Below are positions 1 through 10,849 of a stretch of DNA of 64,000 nt, piece by piece. The stretch's first letter is position 1; each line of letters opens with the position of its first letter. Source of the stretch: Anderseniella sp963700735 (lineage in GTDB: Bacteria; Pseudomonadota; Alphaproteobacteria; Rhizobiales; Aestuariivirgaceae); contig CAVOYR010000005.1 of assembly GCA_963700735.1 (NCBI GenBank), forward strand, positions 372,001-436,000, read 5' to 3'. The notes beneath the pieces were generated by a model. That model was not told the origin of the DNA. It worked only from the letters and a program-made list of their open reading frames with translations, and searched no databases. The translations under genes and the position numbers were made by a program.

Positions 1-2483
<2,483 letters not shown>

Positions 2484-2508
2484 CACCTGACTGCTGACGA
2501 TTACCCGG

Positions 2509-2540
2509 CCCGGAGGGAAGCCTCCGGGTCGAAGCGTTTT
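2509..2540 (+). terminator. Rho-independent terminator after nrdJ
   Basis: Perfect 8-bp stem CCCGGAGG (2509-2516) / CCTCCGGG (2521-2528) with a GAAG loop, followed within a few bases by a T4 tract at 2537-2540. It lies 25 bases past the nrdJ stop codon. Confidence 0.75.
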
Positions 2541-2597
2541 GAAAAGAGTACTTCCTATCGAGTTATTAAAGAGCGTATCAGAAAGCAGAGAACCAAG

Positions 2598-2684
2598 ATG
2601 AGCTCTGACGCTAGTCCGCAGCCAAGCCGCACACTATCCCAAATTTGGCACTGCCTAAAAACGGTACCCCAACTCTCGAGATGA
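2598..2684 (+). CDS. Possible 28-codon upstream ORF overlapping the next gene by ATGA
   Basis: An ATG at 2598 opens a 28-residue reading frame that stops at TGA 2682-2684, overlapping the ATG at 2681 of the next gene in the ATGA arrangement used for translational coupling. There is no strong ribosome-binding site and no recognisable domain. It may be chance, or, since this area has several frame errors, the true N-terminus of the next protein in a shifted frame. Confidence 0.2.
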   Translation: MSSDASPQPSRTLSQIWHCLKTVPQLSR

Positions 2685-3338
2685 GCTTTCGCAGACCGTG
2701 GATTATTCTGCGGCCTAGAATATTTCGCTGGTTAGAGAAAAAATATGTCGATCAATTTTTCGAAACTGGTGGACTGAGGCTGTCTACATTTGCGCAATTC
2801 TCAAAACATCCAGATGAACAAAGGAAAGATGAACAAGAGGGCCAAGGAATGGTTACCTCACAGATCAACGAGCAGATGTTTGTTGCATATACGTCACAAG
2901 GTTTGAATTGTTACGTTTTATGTGGAAGCACCTTCTTCAATCCAGGCTTTGCAGAAGATATCGATAGCTACAATGCGTGTTTTGTCATTGACGACGTTTC
3001 GGCATTTGCCAATGCAATCTCTACAAAACTGCCGTTCTTTAAGGCCGGGTATGAGGGATCCGTCATATATCAAGACAATGGCATTCTTGAACGCGACCCT
3101 AATGAAAAAATGGTATCTGACTTTGTAGATATAACAAGTACAGATAGTCCGTCACTCGATAAAATGATGGACCAAGCGGCAAAGTATCCGGTGTCGAGCA
3201 ATTGTTCTTCAAGCGAAGCATATATGCATCGCAAGCTGAATATAGAATGCTTTGGGTGTCCGAAGTTCGGATGATGGTTACATTGATATAACAGTACCCG
3301 GAAGCTATCCAGTTTTGTCGCCGTGTCGTGTGATTTAA
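2681..3338 (+). CDS. Unrecognised accessory protein, frameshifted near its C-terminus
   Basis: Function unknown. The sequence is clearly more AT-rich than its neighbours, which suggests recent acquisition. I prefer ATG 2681 over the TTG at 2645. The N-terminal half contains RLSTFAQF and a charged KHPDEQRKDEQEG stretch. The frame that begins the gene stops at 3274, but a continuation is visible: from about 3202 the next frame reads LFFKRSIYASQAEYRMLWVSEV, and from about 3273 the third frame reads DGYIDITVPGS to a TAA at 3336-3338. The Phe-Phe-Lys-Arg and Glu-Tyr-Arg pattern near the C-terminus recalls DUF2971-type proteins of mobile islands, but that is only a resemblance. Two single-base indels would restore one protein of about 218 residues. 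Confidence 0.55.
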
Positions 3339-3421
3339 ACTGGGTTGACAGCGTGGGGGTCCGCGCCCAGTACAGCGTGAGAAGATCCGTCATACCGCTC
3401 AAGCGATTTACCCTCACCCCG

Positions 3422-3446
3422 ACCCCTCCCCACAGGGGGGAGGGGT
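3422..3446. repeat. Strong inverted repeat (REP-like or terminator hairpin)
   Basis: A 10-bp perfect stem ACCCCTCCCC (3422-3431) / GGGGAGGGGT (3437-3446), preceded by CCCTCACCCCG. This C-rich/G-rich hairpin type recurs between genes in many proteobacteria. It sits between the AT-rich unknown gene and the next unit. No T tract follows on either strand. Confidence 0.6.
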
Positions 3447-3537
3447 GATGGGTAGGCATAACATGCAGCTCCCGTAGTGGCGTTGACTTCAACTTTGCAT
3501 CACGTCAGCCTGTGTTTTCGTCTCGGGAGGCAAAATC

Positions 3538-3857
3538 ATGTCGGCAGTGCTGGATAGACTTGGAAGCAAGTAGCGACCCGTTGGAGCGCGATATGGCTGA
3601 AACATTGAGGGAGTGGAGAGGGCGAAGGTTAAACGCGGCGGACAAGCCCGTCTTGGCTACGAGCCAAAATCCATCAATCTATTTGGTGTTGTCGAAGTCT
3701 ATCGCAGACGAGTCGAGAAGGGGTCAAAAGGCTTTGGCGAAGTTGGGCCGGAACACAGCTACGAGAGGCTGGTCGTAGATATTCGGATCGCTTTCCATCC
3801 AACATTGTTTCAATTGCCCGAGACCGACTGGATAAGGCGGGCTGGAAAGCGATCTGA
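3538..3857 (+). CDS. Unknown small protein directly upstream of hicB, several frameshifts
   Basis: ATG 3538 has a good Shine-Dalgarno (GGGAGG, 8-9 bases upstream). No single frame runs through, but coherent protein-like segments join across frames: MSAVLDRLGSK, then SSDPLERDMAETLREWRGR, then a long GYEPKSINLFGVVEVYRRRV / GFGEVGPEHSYERLVVD segment, then DRFPSNIVSIARDRL ending at TGA 3855-3857. The stop is one base before the hicB ATG, so the two are probably co-transcribed. The total would be about 105 residues. I do not recognise the family; it does not look like HicA. Because it is tightly coupled to an antitoxin it could be a partner protein, but that is inference. Confidence 0.4.
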
Positions 3858-3858
3858 C

Positions 3859-4064
3859 ATGCGATACGCCGTCGTGATCGAGAAAGCAGAAGCCAACTGG
3901 TCGGCCTATGTGCCGGACCTGCCCGGCTGCGTGGCGACGGGTGCGACGGCGGGTGACGCCGAGGCGGAAATCCGCGAGGCATCCGCTTCCACATTGACGG
4001 CCTGAAGGAAGACGGCATTGCCGTGCCGCCGCCAGCCGCGCTGGCCGAGTACGTGGACGCCTGA
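3859..4064 (+). CDS. hicB: HicB-family antitoxin, one-base frameshift
   Basis: HicB proteins neutralise the mRNA interferase HicA and often bind DNA. The N-terminus MRYAVVIEKAEANWSAYVPD followed by LPGCVATGATAGDAEAEIREA is the classic HicB RNase-H-like fold start. The frame then breaks near 3984; with one base restored it continues RFHIDGLKEDG and AVPPPAALAEYVDA to TGA 4062-4064, again typical HicB. Corrected length is about 68 residues, so this is a short HicB without a C-terminal helix-turn-helix. No recognisable hicA lies beside it. The upstream unknown gene ends one base before the start. Confidence 0.8.
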
Positions 4065-4179
4065 GGCGTCACCGCCGCCCGGCTACCCGCCCCCACCTAA
4101 CAACCCCCCATCCCCACCTTGCAACTCACCGCCCGATTGCGCATCGTCCGCAACCGATGACAACAGCAACGGTGCCCGC

Positions 4180-5433
4180 ATGACCAGCCCCGCCCCCCAC
4201 TACGATCTTGCCATTGCCGGCGCCGGCGCCGTCGGGCTGGCCACCGCCTTGTGGGCGCAAGGCTCCGGCCTTTCCGTGGCGTTGCTGGACAAGGGCGAGC
4301 CGGGGTCCGGCGCGTCGTTCGGCAATGCCGGCACCATCGCCACCTATGCCTGCACGCCGGTCAACAGCCCGTCGGTGTTTTCCAGCCTGCCCACCTTGCT
4401 GTTCAACCGCGACAGCCCGCTGCGCATCGACCCGGTGTATGGCGCGCGCCACCTGCCCTGGCTGCTTGCCTTCCTGCGCAATTGCACGCCCGCCCGCGTT
4501 GCCGCCATCACCGCCAGCCTGGCCGAGTTGCTGTCGCAGGCCGACGCCGGGCTGGACCCGCTGTTTGACCAGATCGAGACGGACGACCTGATCGTCAGCA
4601 ATGGCTGCCTCTACCTCTATGCCACCGCGCAGGACTTTGACGCCGCCGCCGGCGACATTGCCGCGCGCCGCGCCAATGGCGTGGCGTTCGACATTCTCGA
4701 CGAAGCCGCCGTCAAGGCGCTGGAGCCCGCCATCGCCATGCCGGTGCACAAGGCGCTGTACTTCACCGGCGCACGCCACATCTCGGATCCGGGCGAGCTG
4801 ATGCGCCGCCTGCACGCGCGTTTCGTGGCGAGGGGCGGCCATTGGCTGCAAGCCGAGGTCACGTCCTGCGCGCCTGAAAGCGACGGCGTCACGGTCGCTG
4901 TTTCCGGCCATGACGCCATCCGCTGCGACCGCTTCGTGGTGTCGGCGGGGGCGCACTCGCGCACCATCGCCGGCAGCGGAGCCGAATCCCTGCCGCTGGA
5001 TACCGAGCGCGGCTATCACCTGATGTTCGCGGATCGCGCGGGCCTGCTGTCGCGCCCGGTGGGCTGGACCAGGGCCGGGTTCTATGCCACCCCGATGACG
5101 AAAGGGTTGCGCATTGCCGGCACGGTGGAAATCGCCGGGTTGGACGCGCCGCCCATGCAAAGCCGCTTCGCCTATCTGCAGCGCATGGCCGAACAGATGC
5201 TGGGGCCGCTGGGCGAGCCGTCCTCGAACTGGCTGGGCTTCCGCCCCACCATGCCCGACGCCCTGCCCGTCATTGGCCCCTCGCCCGCCAGCGACCGGGT
5301 GCTGTTTGCCTTCGGGCACCAGCATGTCGGCCTCACCCTGTCGGGCATCACCGGCAAGATCATCGCCGACATTGCCAGCGGCCAGCGCACCAACCGCGAC
5401 CTGTCAGCCTGGTCGCCCAACCGCTTCGGCTGA
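4180..5433 (+). CDS. FAD-dependent D-amino acid dehydrogenase (DadA)-like oxidoreductase
   Basis: A 417-residue member of the DAO flavoprotein family, oxidising an amine substrate, probably a D-amino acid, at the inner face of the membrane. The N-terminal dinucleotide-binding motif is YDLAIAGAGAVGLATALWA, followed by an acidic residue region (LLDKGEPGSGASFGNAG) typical of DadA. The C-terminal GFRPTMPDALPVIGPSP and HQHVGLTLSG segments are the second FAD-contact region of the family. I start at ATG 4180, where the Rossmann strand begins; the upstream in-frame extension is Pro-rich and unlike the family. The substrate cannot be told from sequence. No partner gene is adjacent. Confidence 0.88.
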   Translation: MTSPAPHYDLAIAGAGAVGLATALWAQGSGLSVALLDKGEPGSGASFGNAGTIATYACTPVNSPSVFSSLPTLLFNRDSPLRIDPVYGARHLPWLLAFLRNCTPARVAAITASLAELLSQADAGLDPLFDQIETDDLIVSNGCLYLYATAQDFDAAAGDIAARRANGVAFDILDEAAVKALEPAIAMPVHKALYFTGARHISDPGELMRRLHARFVARGGHWLQAEVTSCAPESDGVTVAVSGHDAIRCDRFVVSAGAHSRTIAGSGAESLPLDTERGYHLMFADRAGLLSRPVGWTRAGFYATPMTKGLRIAGTVEIAGLDAPPMQSRFAYLQRMAEQMLGPLGEPSSNWLGFRPTMPDALPVIGPSPASDRVLFAFGHQHVGLTLSGITGKIIADIASGQRTNRDLSAWSPNRFG

Positions 5434-5456
5434 GCGGTCGCAACCACTGGAGGAAT

Positions 5457-5839
5457 TCACCGCCCCCGCTCCTGCAACACCGCCGGCACCTCGTCCCACG
5501 CCGGGGCCGCGTCGGCCGCGTAGCCTGCCGTCAGGCCGGTGGCGAAGTTGTCGAAATCGCGCGCGGCCTGCCGTGCGCGCCCTGGTAGAGGAACCGCTTC
5601 ATGGCGCGTTCGCTCTGCCACAGGCTGACCGTGTAGAACATGCCGCCGATGAACCGCGCCCCGGCCATCTCGCAGCCTTCCGCCGCGCGGGCTTGCCGCA
5701 TCGAGCGGCTGGCGTGCCAGGCAAAGCGCGGCCAGTGCCGCCAGCTGTTGAGCCGCAGGCCGGTGATCGAAACGTATCGCGCCGTCTGTGTCATGACCGG
5801 CAGCATGCCACCGCCCCGGCTTGCGCCGAAATGGTACAT
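5457..5839 (-). CDS. Small spheroidene-monooxygenase/DUF3291-like protein, one frameshift
   Basis: Two overlapping frames join into one protein: 5839 down to about 5573 reads YVSITGLRLNSWRHWPRF, WHASRSMRQA, GARFIGGMFYTVSLWQSERAM and FLYQGAH, then after one base is restored the next frame reads QAARDFDNFATGLTAGYAAD and PAWDEVPAVLQERGR to the stop at 5457. The order of a WHA(A/S)RSMRQ segment, a WxSxxAMxxFLYxGAH segment and a WDEVP end matches the small ferredoxin-like-fold proteins related to spheroidene monooxygenase CrtA and DUF3291. There are no carotenoid genes nearby, so the substrate is unknown. Start may be the ATG at 5839 or a later one (MTQTARY). It is convergent with the flavoprotein gene. 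Confidence 0.55.
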
Positions 5840-5863
5840 CGCGCCACGGCTGCACGTTGCCTC

Positions 5864-5892
5864 TTGACAATTTATTCCTATAGGACTATTAT
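5864..5892 (+). promoter_or_regulatory. Near-consensus sigma-70 promoter
   Basis: TTGACA (5864-5869), a 17-base spacer and TATTAT (5887-5892): a perfect -35 box, optimal spacing and a -10 box with one mismatch to TATAAT. Such a strong promoter is unusual in this GC-rich window and points to constitutive high expression. The predicted start is near 5899. What follows is not an ORF but the hairpin-rich segment described next. Confidence 0.7.
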
Positions 5893-5898
5893 CCCCTC

Positions 5899-6300
5899 AC
5901 CTGCTCCGGCGGAAGGGATGGCATGCGTTTCCATCTCCGGGGTTCAGGCGGTGTGCGCCTCTCGCATACGGTGAAGTAACGCCACCGGACGGCGAGAGGG
6001 GTGAAACCGGAATGTGCCGGTGCCACAGTTGGCACCAGCGGCGGCTCTGCATCGCGTGGTGACACGGATCGCGGTTTGCCGAGGGACACTGCGTTCCCGT
6101 ACCGTGGGGGTGAAGACAACTCAGTACCCTGGGCCTTCCGGATAAGCTTGAAACCGCGCACTGGACGGGCTGCCTGGACGAGCGCCTTTCCCTTTCTACC
6201 AACCCGGTGCAAGTCCGGGCGGCCCGTGTTTCCGGCCCACAGCCGGCCAATACCGTCGATCCCGCCCTCGGGATGCGCGACCCCTGCGCCGTGCCTTCAC
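5899..6300 (+). ncRNA. Candidate structured non-coding RNA, family not assigned
   Basis: About 400 bases between the promoter at 5864-5892 and the next gene, with no convincing coding frame but dense inverted repeats. Examples: GATGG/CCATC (5917-5921/5931-5935); AGGCG/CGCCT (5946-5950/5956-5960); a perfect 8-bp CCTCTCGC/GCGAGAGG (5958-5965/5992-5999) enclosing CGGTG/CACCG (5969-5973/5983-5987); ACCGG/CCGGT (6006-6010/6017-6021); GGTGCCA/TGGCACC (6019-6025/6030-6036); CGTG-GTGA-CACG (6055-6066); CCCGG/CCGGG (6203-6207/6215-6219), itself inside ACGGGC/GCCCGT (6165-6170/6222-6227). Several helices are mutually exclusive or stacked, as in large folded RNAs. I compared it by eye with RNase P RNA, tmRNA, 4.5S and cobalamin riboswitch hallmarks and found none convincingly. 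The 3' end is uncertain; ATCCCG/CGGGAT lies near 6258-6273. Confidence 0.5.
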
Positions 6301-6400
6301 AAAAATTTGCGCATGCTGACATGTGATCGTCGTCACATCGCCCCACCCCCGCCCCGGTCTATGGCTACTACCTGCACCAGAAGAAAAGGGAGACGGACCC

Positions 6401-6601
6401 ATGACAACACTCACCAAGAAGATCAGCAAGCTGACATTTTCGGCACGCCTGTTCGCTGCCGCGCTGCTGTTGTCGCTGGCCATCGGCGTCATCGGCGCGG
6501 CAACCTCCGGCGCCCAGGAAGACCGCAGCCATCACGTGACGGCGCCTGCTGCGCCCGTCTTCGTCACCTCGCACGCAAGCCCCGCCCAGCCGCACGGCTG
6601 A
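6401..6601 (+). CDS. Small exported or membrane-anchored protein (66 aa), unknown function
   Basis: ATG 6401 follows an AAAAGGGAGA ribosome-binding region, which decides against longer upstream frames that run out of the RNA candidate. The protein has a charged start (MTTLTKKISKL), one hydrophobic segment (LFAAALLLSLAIGVIGAA, about residues 18-35) ending near GAQ, and a short His/Pro/Ala-rich tail (HHVTAPAAPVFVTSHASPAQ). It looks like a signal peptide or single membrane anchor with a roughly 30-residue periplasmic tail. No known domain. Confidence 0.6.
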   Translation: MTTLTKKISKLTFSARLFAAALLLSLAIGVIGAATSGAQEDRSHHVTAPAAPVFVTSHASPAQPHG

Positions 6602-6765
6602 GCGCGGGCAACGCCACCCGTTAACCGCCGTTAACCGGAATGTGACCATCAGCACATCCCGCCTCCCCGTCCCCTGTCATCCTCATCTGCATCAAAGGGC
6701 GCCTTCGCATTCCGCGCCCATCGCACGAGCCGGGCCTCGCCCCGGCCAAAGAGGAGACTGACCCC

Positions 6766-7218
6766 ATGAACAACAAACTCATCTTCGTTGCCGTTGCGCT
6801 GGCGCTTGGCGTCGCGGCGGCATCATCCACGGCACAGGCCGGTGGCCCCGGCGGCTTCGCCCCCGGTGGCGGCGGCGGCGGTGGCCCCGGCCCCGGCAAC
6901 TGGGGCGGCCCCGGCGGCTTCGCGCCCGGCGGCAATGGCCCCGGCGGCGGCGGTGGCAATGGCGGCTGGGGCGGCGGCTGGGGCGGCGGCTTCGGCATCG
7001 TCATCAACCCGGGCTACCATGGCGGCTATGCCCGCCGGGATGACCGGATCTCGTGCCGCACCGGCCAGCGCATCGTGGACCGCTCCGGCTTCAACCGCGT
7101 CCGCGTCGTCGAATGCCGCGGTGGCACCTACACCTACAAGGCCAAGCGCGGCGGCAACCACTACCGCGTCAGCGTCGATGCGTTCGATGGTGCAATCGTG
7201 GGCCGCAGCCGCCTGTAG
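6766..7218 (+). CDS. Secreted Gly-rich protein with conserved basic C-terminal module
   Basis: 150 residues with a clear signal peptide (MNNKLIFVAVALALGVAAASS, cleavage near STAQA-GG), a Gly/Pro-rich low-complexity region (about residues 26-80), then a compact basic module (DRISCRTGQRIVDRSG, RVRVVECRGGTYTYKAKR, HYRVSVDAFDGAIVG) with two Cys that could form a disulfide. Similar signal peptide plus Gly-rich plus short module proteins are common in Hyphomicrobiales; the role is unknown. Ribosome-binding site AAGAGGAGA lies about 10 bases before the ATG. A terminator hairpin follows at 7256-7284. Confidence 0.8.
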   Translation: MNNKLIFVAVALALGVAAASSTAQAGGPGGFAPGGGGGGGPGPGNWGGPGGFAPGGNGPGGGGGNGGWGGGWGGGFGIVINPGYHGGYARRDDRISCRTGQRIVDRSGFNRVRVVECRGGTYTYKAKRGGNHYRVSVDAFDGAIVGRSRL

Positions 7219-7255
7219 CGGCAGGCTCGCCCAGTAGCGGGCCGCAACAGAAATG

Positions 7256-7284
7256 CCTCCCTCTCCGCATGCCGGAGGGGGAGA
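7256..7284. terminator. Bidirectional terminator-type hairpin
   Basis: CTCCCTCTCCG and CGGAGGGGGAG pair around the centre CATGC, between two convergent secreted-protein genes. A short T run follows on the + strand (GATTT), and the position suits termination of both genes. Confidence 0.6.
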
Positions 7285-7318
7285 TTTGCGTTGCGTCTCA
7301 GCCCGGTGGCTCTCGACC

Positions 7319-7606
7319 CTAGTTGATCAGCGCCTGGGTCTTGCGGCCGTGGGCGCAGCCGGAGCCGGACCCGCCGAATGCCGAGTAGTCCAGCATGTCG
7401 CTGGCGCCCTGCTCGGACGTTGCGCCCGGAACCGGCGTGGACTGGGCAGCGGCCTGCGGTGCTGTGGCGACCGTTGCGGCAGCCGAGGTCGAGCCATTGC
7501 CCGGCAACGGGGTGATCGTCACCTTGTTCGGGGTGGCCGAACCGCCGGCCAGCGCGGGCAGCGCCAGAACCGTCAGGAACGCGGGAACGAGGAAAAGCTT
7601 CTTCAT
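7319..7606 (-). CDS. Small secreted protein, unknown function
   Basis: 95 residues. Signal peptide MKKLFLVPAFLTVLALPALA, then a mature Ala/Thr/Pro-rich chain with a C-terminal ML DYSAFGGSGSGC segment and a single Cys. GAGG ribosome-binding site just upstream of the start. No known domain; probably periplasmic. Convergent with the Gly-rich protein gene. Confidence 0.6.
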   Translation of the reverse strand: MKKLFLVPAFLTVLALPALAGGSATPNKVTITPLPGNGSTSAAATVATAPQAAAQSTPVPGATSEQGASDMLDYSAFGGSGSGCAHGRKTQALIN

Positions 7607-7680
7607 CAGACATGACCTCCGTTTGCCATCACGTCAGGATGTTAACCCGGATTCATGACAAAGGCGATTCCTTTGGCGGC

Positions 7681-8130
7681 TCAGCCGATCACTTCTGCCT
7701 CGGCGCGGCTTGGCACCTTCACCAGCGCCTCGCCCTCCAGCACCAGCGTGCCGTTCACCTCGCAGGTGCAGTGCAGCCTGGCGCGGTGGCCGCGTTCGGT
7801 CAGCTCGACCACCTCGACGCGCGCCACCACCGTGTCGCCGATGCGCACCGGTGCCTTGAAGTTGAGGGTCTGCTGCATGTAGATCGCGCCCGGCCCCGGC
7901 AGCCGCGTGCCGATGACGGCGGAGATCAGGCTGGCGGTGTACAGCCCGTGCGCGATGCGGCCCTTGAACGGGGTACGCGCGGCGAAGTGCTCCGACAGGT
8001 GGATCGGGTTGCGGTCGCCCGAGATCTCGGCAAAGCCGATCACGTCCGACGACTTCACTTCCTTGGAGTAGGTCTCCGACTGGCCAAGGCTGAGATCGTC
8101 GAAGTAGAGGGTCTGGGTGGCTGGCAGCAT
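7681..8130 (-). CDS. MaoC-family (R)-specific enoyl-CoA hydratase
   Basis: 149 residues with a single hot-dog fold. The hydratase-2 motif is intact (GFAEISGDRNPIHLSEHFA, with catalytic Asp and His in GDRNPIH), followed by GRIAHGLYTASLISAVIG. Enzymes of this type (PhaJ-like) hydrate trans-2-enoyl-CoA to (R)-3-hydroxyacyl-CoA, linking beta-oxidation to polyhydroxyalkanoate or fatty-acid-type metabolism. I start at ATG 8130 because the family's first strand begins just after it; the in-frame extension to 8280 runs through the terminator of the next gene. No phaC or other PHA gene is in view. Confidence 0.87.
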   Translation of the reverse strand: MLPATQTLYFDDLSLGQSETYSKEVKSSDVIGFAEISGDRNPIHLSEHFAARTPFKGRIAHGLYTASLISAVIGTRLPGPGAIYMQQTLNFKAPVRIGDTVVARVEVVELTERGHRARLHCTCEVNGTLVLEGEALVKVPSRAEAEVIG

Positions 8131-8248
8131 GGCGGTGTTCCGGCGCTGTGGATCGGCAATGTTGCGCTGCAACTTAACGATTTTGCCGGTGGTGTCCATC
8201 ACTCGGACGGGTGGATAGCGCCTGCCTCTGTGGGCGGCGGCAAATAAA

Positions 8249-8289
8249 AACCCCGGGATGCGATGAGCCCCCTCGTGCATCCCGGGGTT
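8249..8289 (-). terminator. Rho-independent terminator of the L,D-transpeptidase gene
   Basis: On the minus strand a perfect 13-bp stem (8277-8289 pairing with 8249-8261, core AACCCCGGGATGC/GCATCCCGGGGTT) is followed by TTTTTATTT. It lies about 50 bases downstream of the 8339-8998 gene. Confidence 0.85.
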
Positions 8290-8338
8290 AGGGACCCCCC
8301 TAGGCTCCCCTGCATATTCAGCTTGTGGTGTGCGTGGC

Positions 8339-8998
8339 CTAGCGGCGCACGATCACCGTCGCGCCCACCTTGGCGCGCTGGTAAAGGTCGATGATGTCGG
8401 TATTGGTCAGCCGGATGCAGCCCGAGGACACCGCGCCGCCGATGGAGGCCGGGTTGTTGGTGCCATGCAGGCGGTAGAGCGTGCCGGAAATGTACAGCGC
8501 GCGTGCGCCAAGCGGGTTGTTGGGGCCGCCGGGCATATGCGCGGGCAGGATGACGCCCTTCTTCTTCTCGCGTTCAATCATGGTTTTCGGCGGGGTCCAG
8601 CCCGGCCATTCAGCCTTGCGGCCGATGCGCGAGGTGCCAGACCACTGGAAGCCGTCACGGCCCACGCCGACGCGGTACTTGTATGCCTTGCCGCCACCCT
8701 GCACCAGGTACAGGTTGCGCTCGGAGGTATCGACGATGATGGTGCCGGGCTTGTGGTTGCCGGAGAAGGAGATCAACTGGCGCGTGCTGGGGCCATGATT
8801 GCCGCCACCGCTGCCGAAGGTTCCACCGCTCGAGCGGTTGCTGCGATCGCTGTTCTGGTTGAGGCCGCCGAACAGGCATTCAAGGAAGTTGCCACACTGC
8901 TGGCCGGCCCGCGAGGCTGCGTCAGCGACGGCTGCCGATCCGCCAATGAGTGCAACGGACATGGCGAGAGCAAGGAATGGTTTTGTGGCGCGCCGCAT
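8339..8998 (-). CDS. L,D-transpeptidase (YkuD domain)
   Basis: Periplasmic enzyme forming 3-3 peptidoglycan cross-links or attaching proteins to the wall. 219 residues: signal peptide (MRRATKPFLALAMSVALIGG, cleavage near ADAA), a Ser/Gly/Asn-rich linker with two Cys in CGNFLECLF, then the YkuD domain from about residue 75 (TIIVDTSERNLYLVQGG). The catalytic signature is complete: HGTNNPASIGG followed by SSGCIRLTN, with nucleophilic Cys. Start ATG 8998 follows a GGAGGCTCC ribosome-binding site; the longer frame to 9133 has no export signal at its front. A strong terminator follows. Confidence 0.92.
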   Translation of the reverse strand: MRRATKPFLALAMSVALIGGSAAVADAASRAGQQCGNFLECLFGGLNQNSDRSNRSSGGTFGSGGGNHGPSTRQLISFSGNHKPGTIIVDTSERNLYLVQGGGKAYKYRVGVGRDGFQWSGTSRIGRKAEWPGWTPPKTMIEREKKKGVILPAHMPGGPNNPLGARALYISGTLYRLHGTNNPASIGGAVSSGCIRLTNTDIIDLYQRAKVGATVIVRR

Positions 8999-9153
8999 GG
9001 AGCCTCCGTGTTTGCACTTGTCAGGGTCAACCCGGCTGGCGGATTGACAAGACCTTATGCACCGCACGGCCCATGGTTCAAGGACAGTTAATGGTTTGGA
9101 TGCGTTATTTCCGGAAGTGTTGCAAATCGGCAACGGTATGGCGGCGGGCAGGA

Positions 9154-10052
<899 letters not shown>

Positions 10053-10056
<4 letters not shown>

Positions 10057-10580
10057 AGATCCGAGCCCCGCAGCAGTTCGCTGACGCGGACCTCGCCGGC
10101 GTTGAAGCGGCGGCGCAGAACCTCGACGCACTTTTCCGGCTGGGCATCGCCGCACATGAACACGTCAAGTGCTGCAAAGCGGCGCTCGGGCCAGGTGTGG
10201 ATCGAGATATGGCTTTCCGCCAGCACCGCCACGCCGGACACGCCGGCCACGCCTTCAGGCGTGAACGGGTGCAGGTGGATGTGCAGCAGCGTGGCACCGG
10301 CTTCGCTGACGCATTCGCGCATGGCAGCGTCGATCAGGTCCACGTCGGCCAGGCCGTCAGCGTCCACCAGGTCGATGATCAGGTGGGTGCCGGCGCATGC
10401 CACGCCGTTCCTGACGATGAAATGATCAGCGGGAAGCACATCGGCGCTACCTGCGATGACAGGTTCGTCCCGGTTGAAAGGCACCACGTTGCCGGTGTTG
10501 TCGTTGTAGTCTTCCGCACGGGTGGTGCCTGGAGCATCCAGGTCCATCCCCAGTTGGAAGAGGGCGGTATTGTCAGTCAT
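10053..10580 (-). CDS. speD: S-adenosylmethionine decarboxylase proenzyme
   Basis: Makes decarboxylated SAM for SpeE. 175 residues. The autocatalytic cleavage and pyruvoyl-forming site is the Glu-Ser pair in LAESHISIHTWPE, and the CG in FMCGDAQPEK is the conserved downstream cysteine region. It carries a N-terminal extension of roughly 50 residues (NDNTGNVVPFNRDEP) relative to the shortest bacterial SpeD proteins. It is the first gene of a speDE operon, overlapping speE by GTGA. Confidence 0.92.
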
Positions 10581-10728
10581 CAGGGTCCCTCCCCAGCCAG
10601 TAGATGATCCAGCCCTGACGCCCGAAAACGGACCTCAAGACGCACAAAAGCCGGCGCATGGTCGCCACCCCAGCTTGCCAACCCCGGGCTGCCCCGGGAC
10701 CTGTCACTGCGCCAACCGCAGCAATGGC

Positions 10729-10784
10729 TCTCCACGCGATAGTGGAGAATGACAAGCCGGTGTCTGAACATGTTGCCGGCTTGT
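10729..10784. repeat. Two adjacent hairpins between the NTPase gene and speD
   Basis: CTCCAC/GTGGAG (10729-10734/10742-10747) and a perfect 9-bp ACAAGCCGG/CCGGCTTGT (10752-10760/10776-10784). Both lie 65-120 bases downstream of the NTPase gene and 150-200 bases upstream of speD on the same strand. No U run follows, so they could be a weak terminator or a structured speD leader. The rest of 10581-10849 holds no convincing gene. Confidence 0.4.
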
Positions 10785-10849
10785 GTGAGTGGGGAGATAG
10801 GGATTCACGCTGTCATATGCAAGGGGAAAAGTGGGGCAACCCCCTACTC

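Noticed and set aside
6160..6290. Cobalamin riboswitch (CCCGG-TGCAAGT-CCGGG resembles part of one)
   Set aside because: No B12 box (AGCCAGGAGACC-like) or GCAACTG core is found downstream, and the next gene is not B12-related.
5889..6624. ORFs of 107-207 residues across the RNA candidate on both strands
   Set aside because: No ribosome-binding site, no domain, and they run through many hairpins; more likely chance frames over a structured RNA.
10580..10771. Small minus-strand ORFs between speD and the NTPase gene
   Set aside because: No Shine-Dalgarno, atypical composition, and they span the two hairpins.
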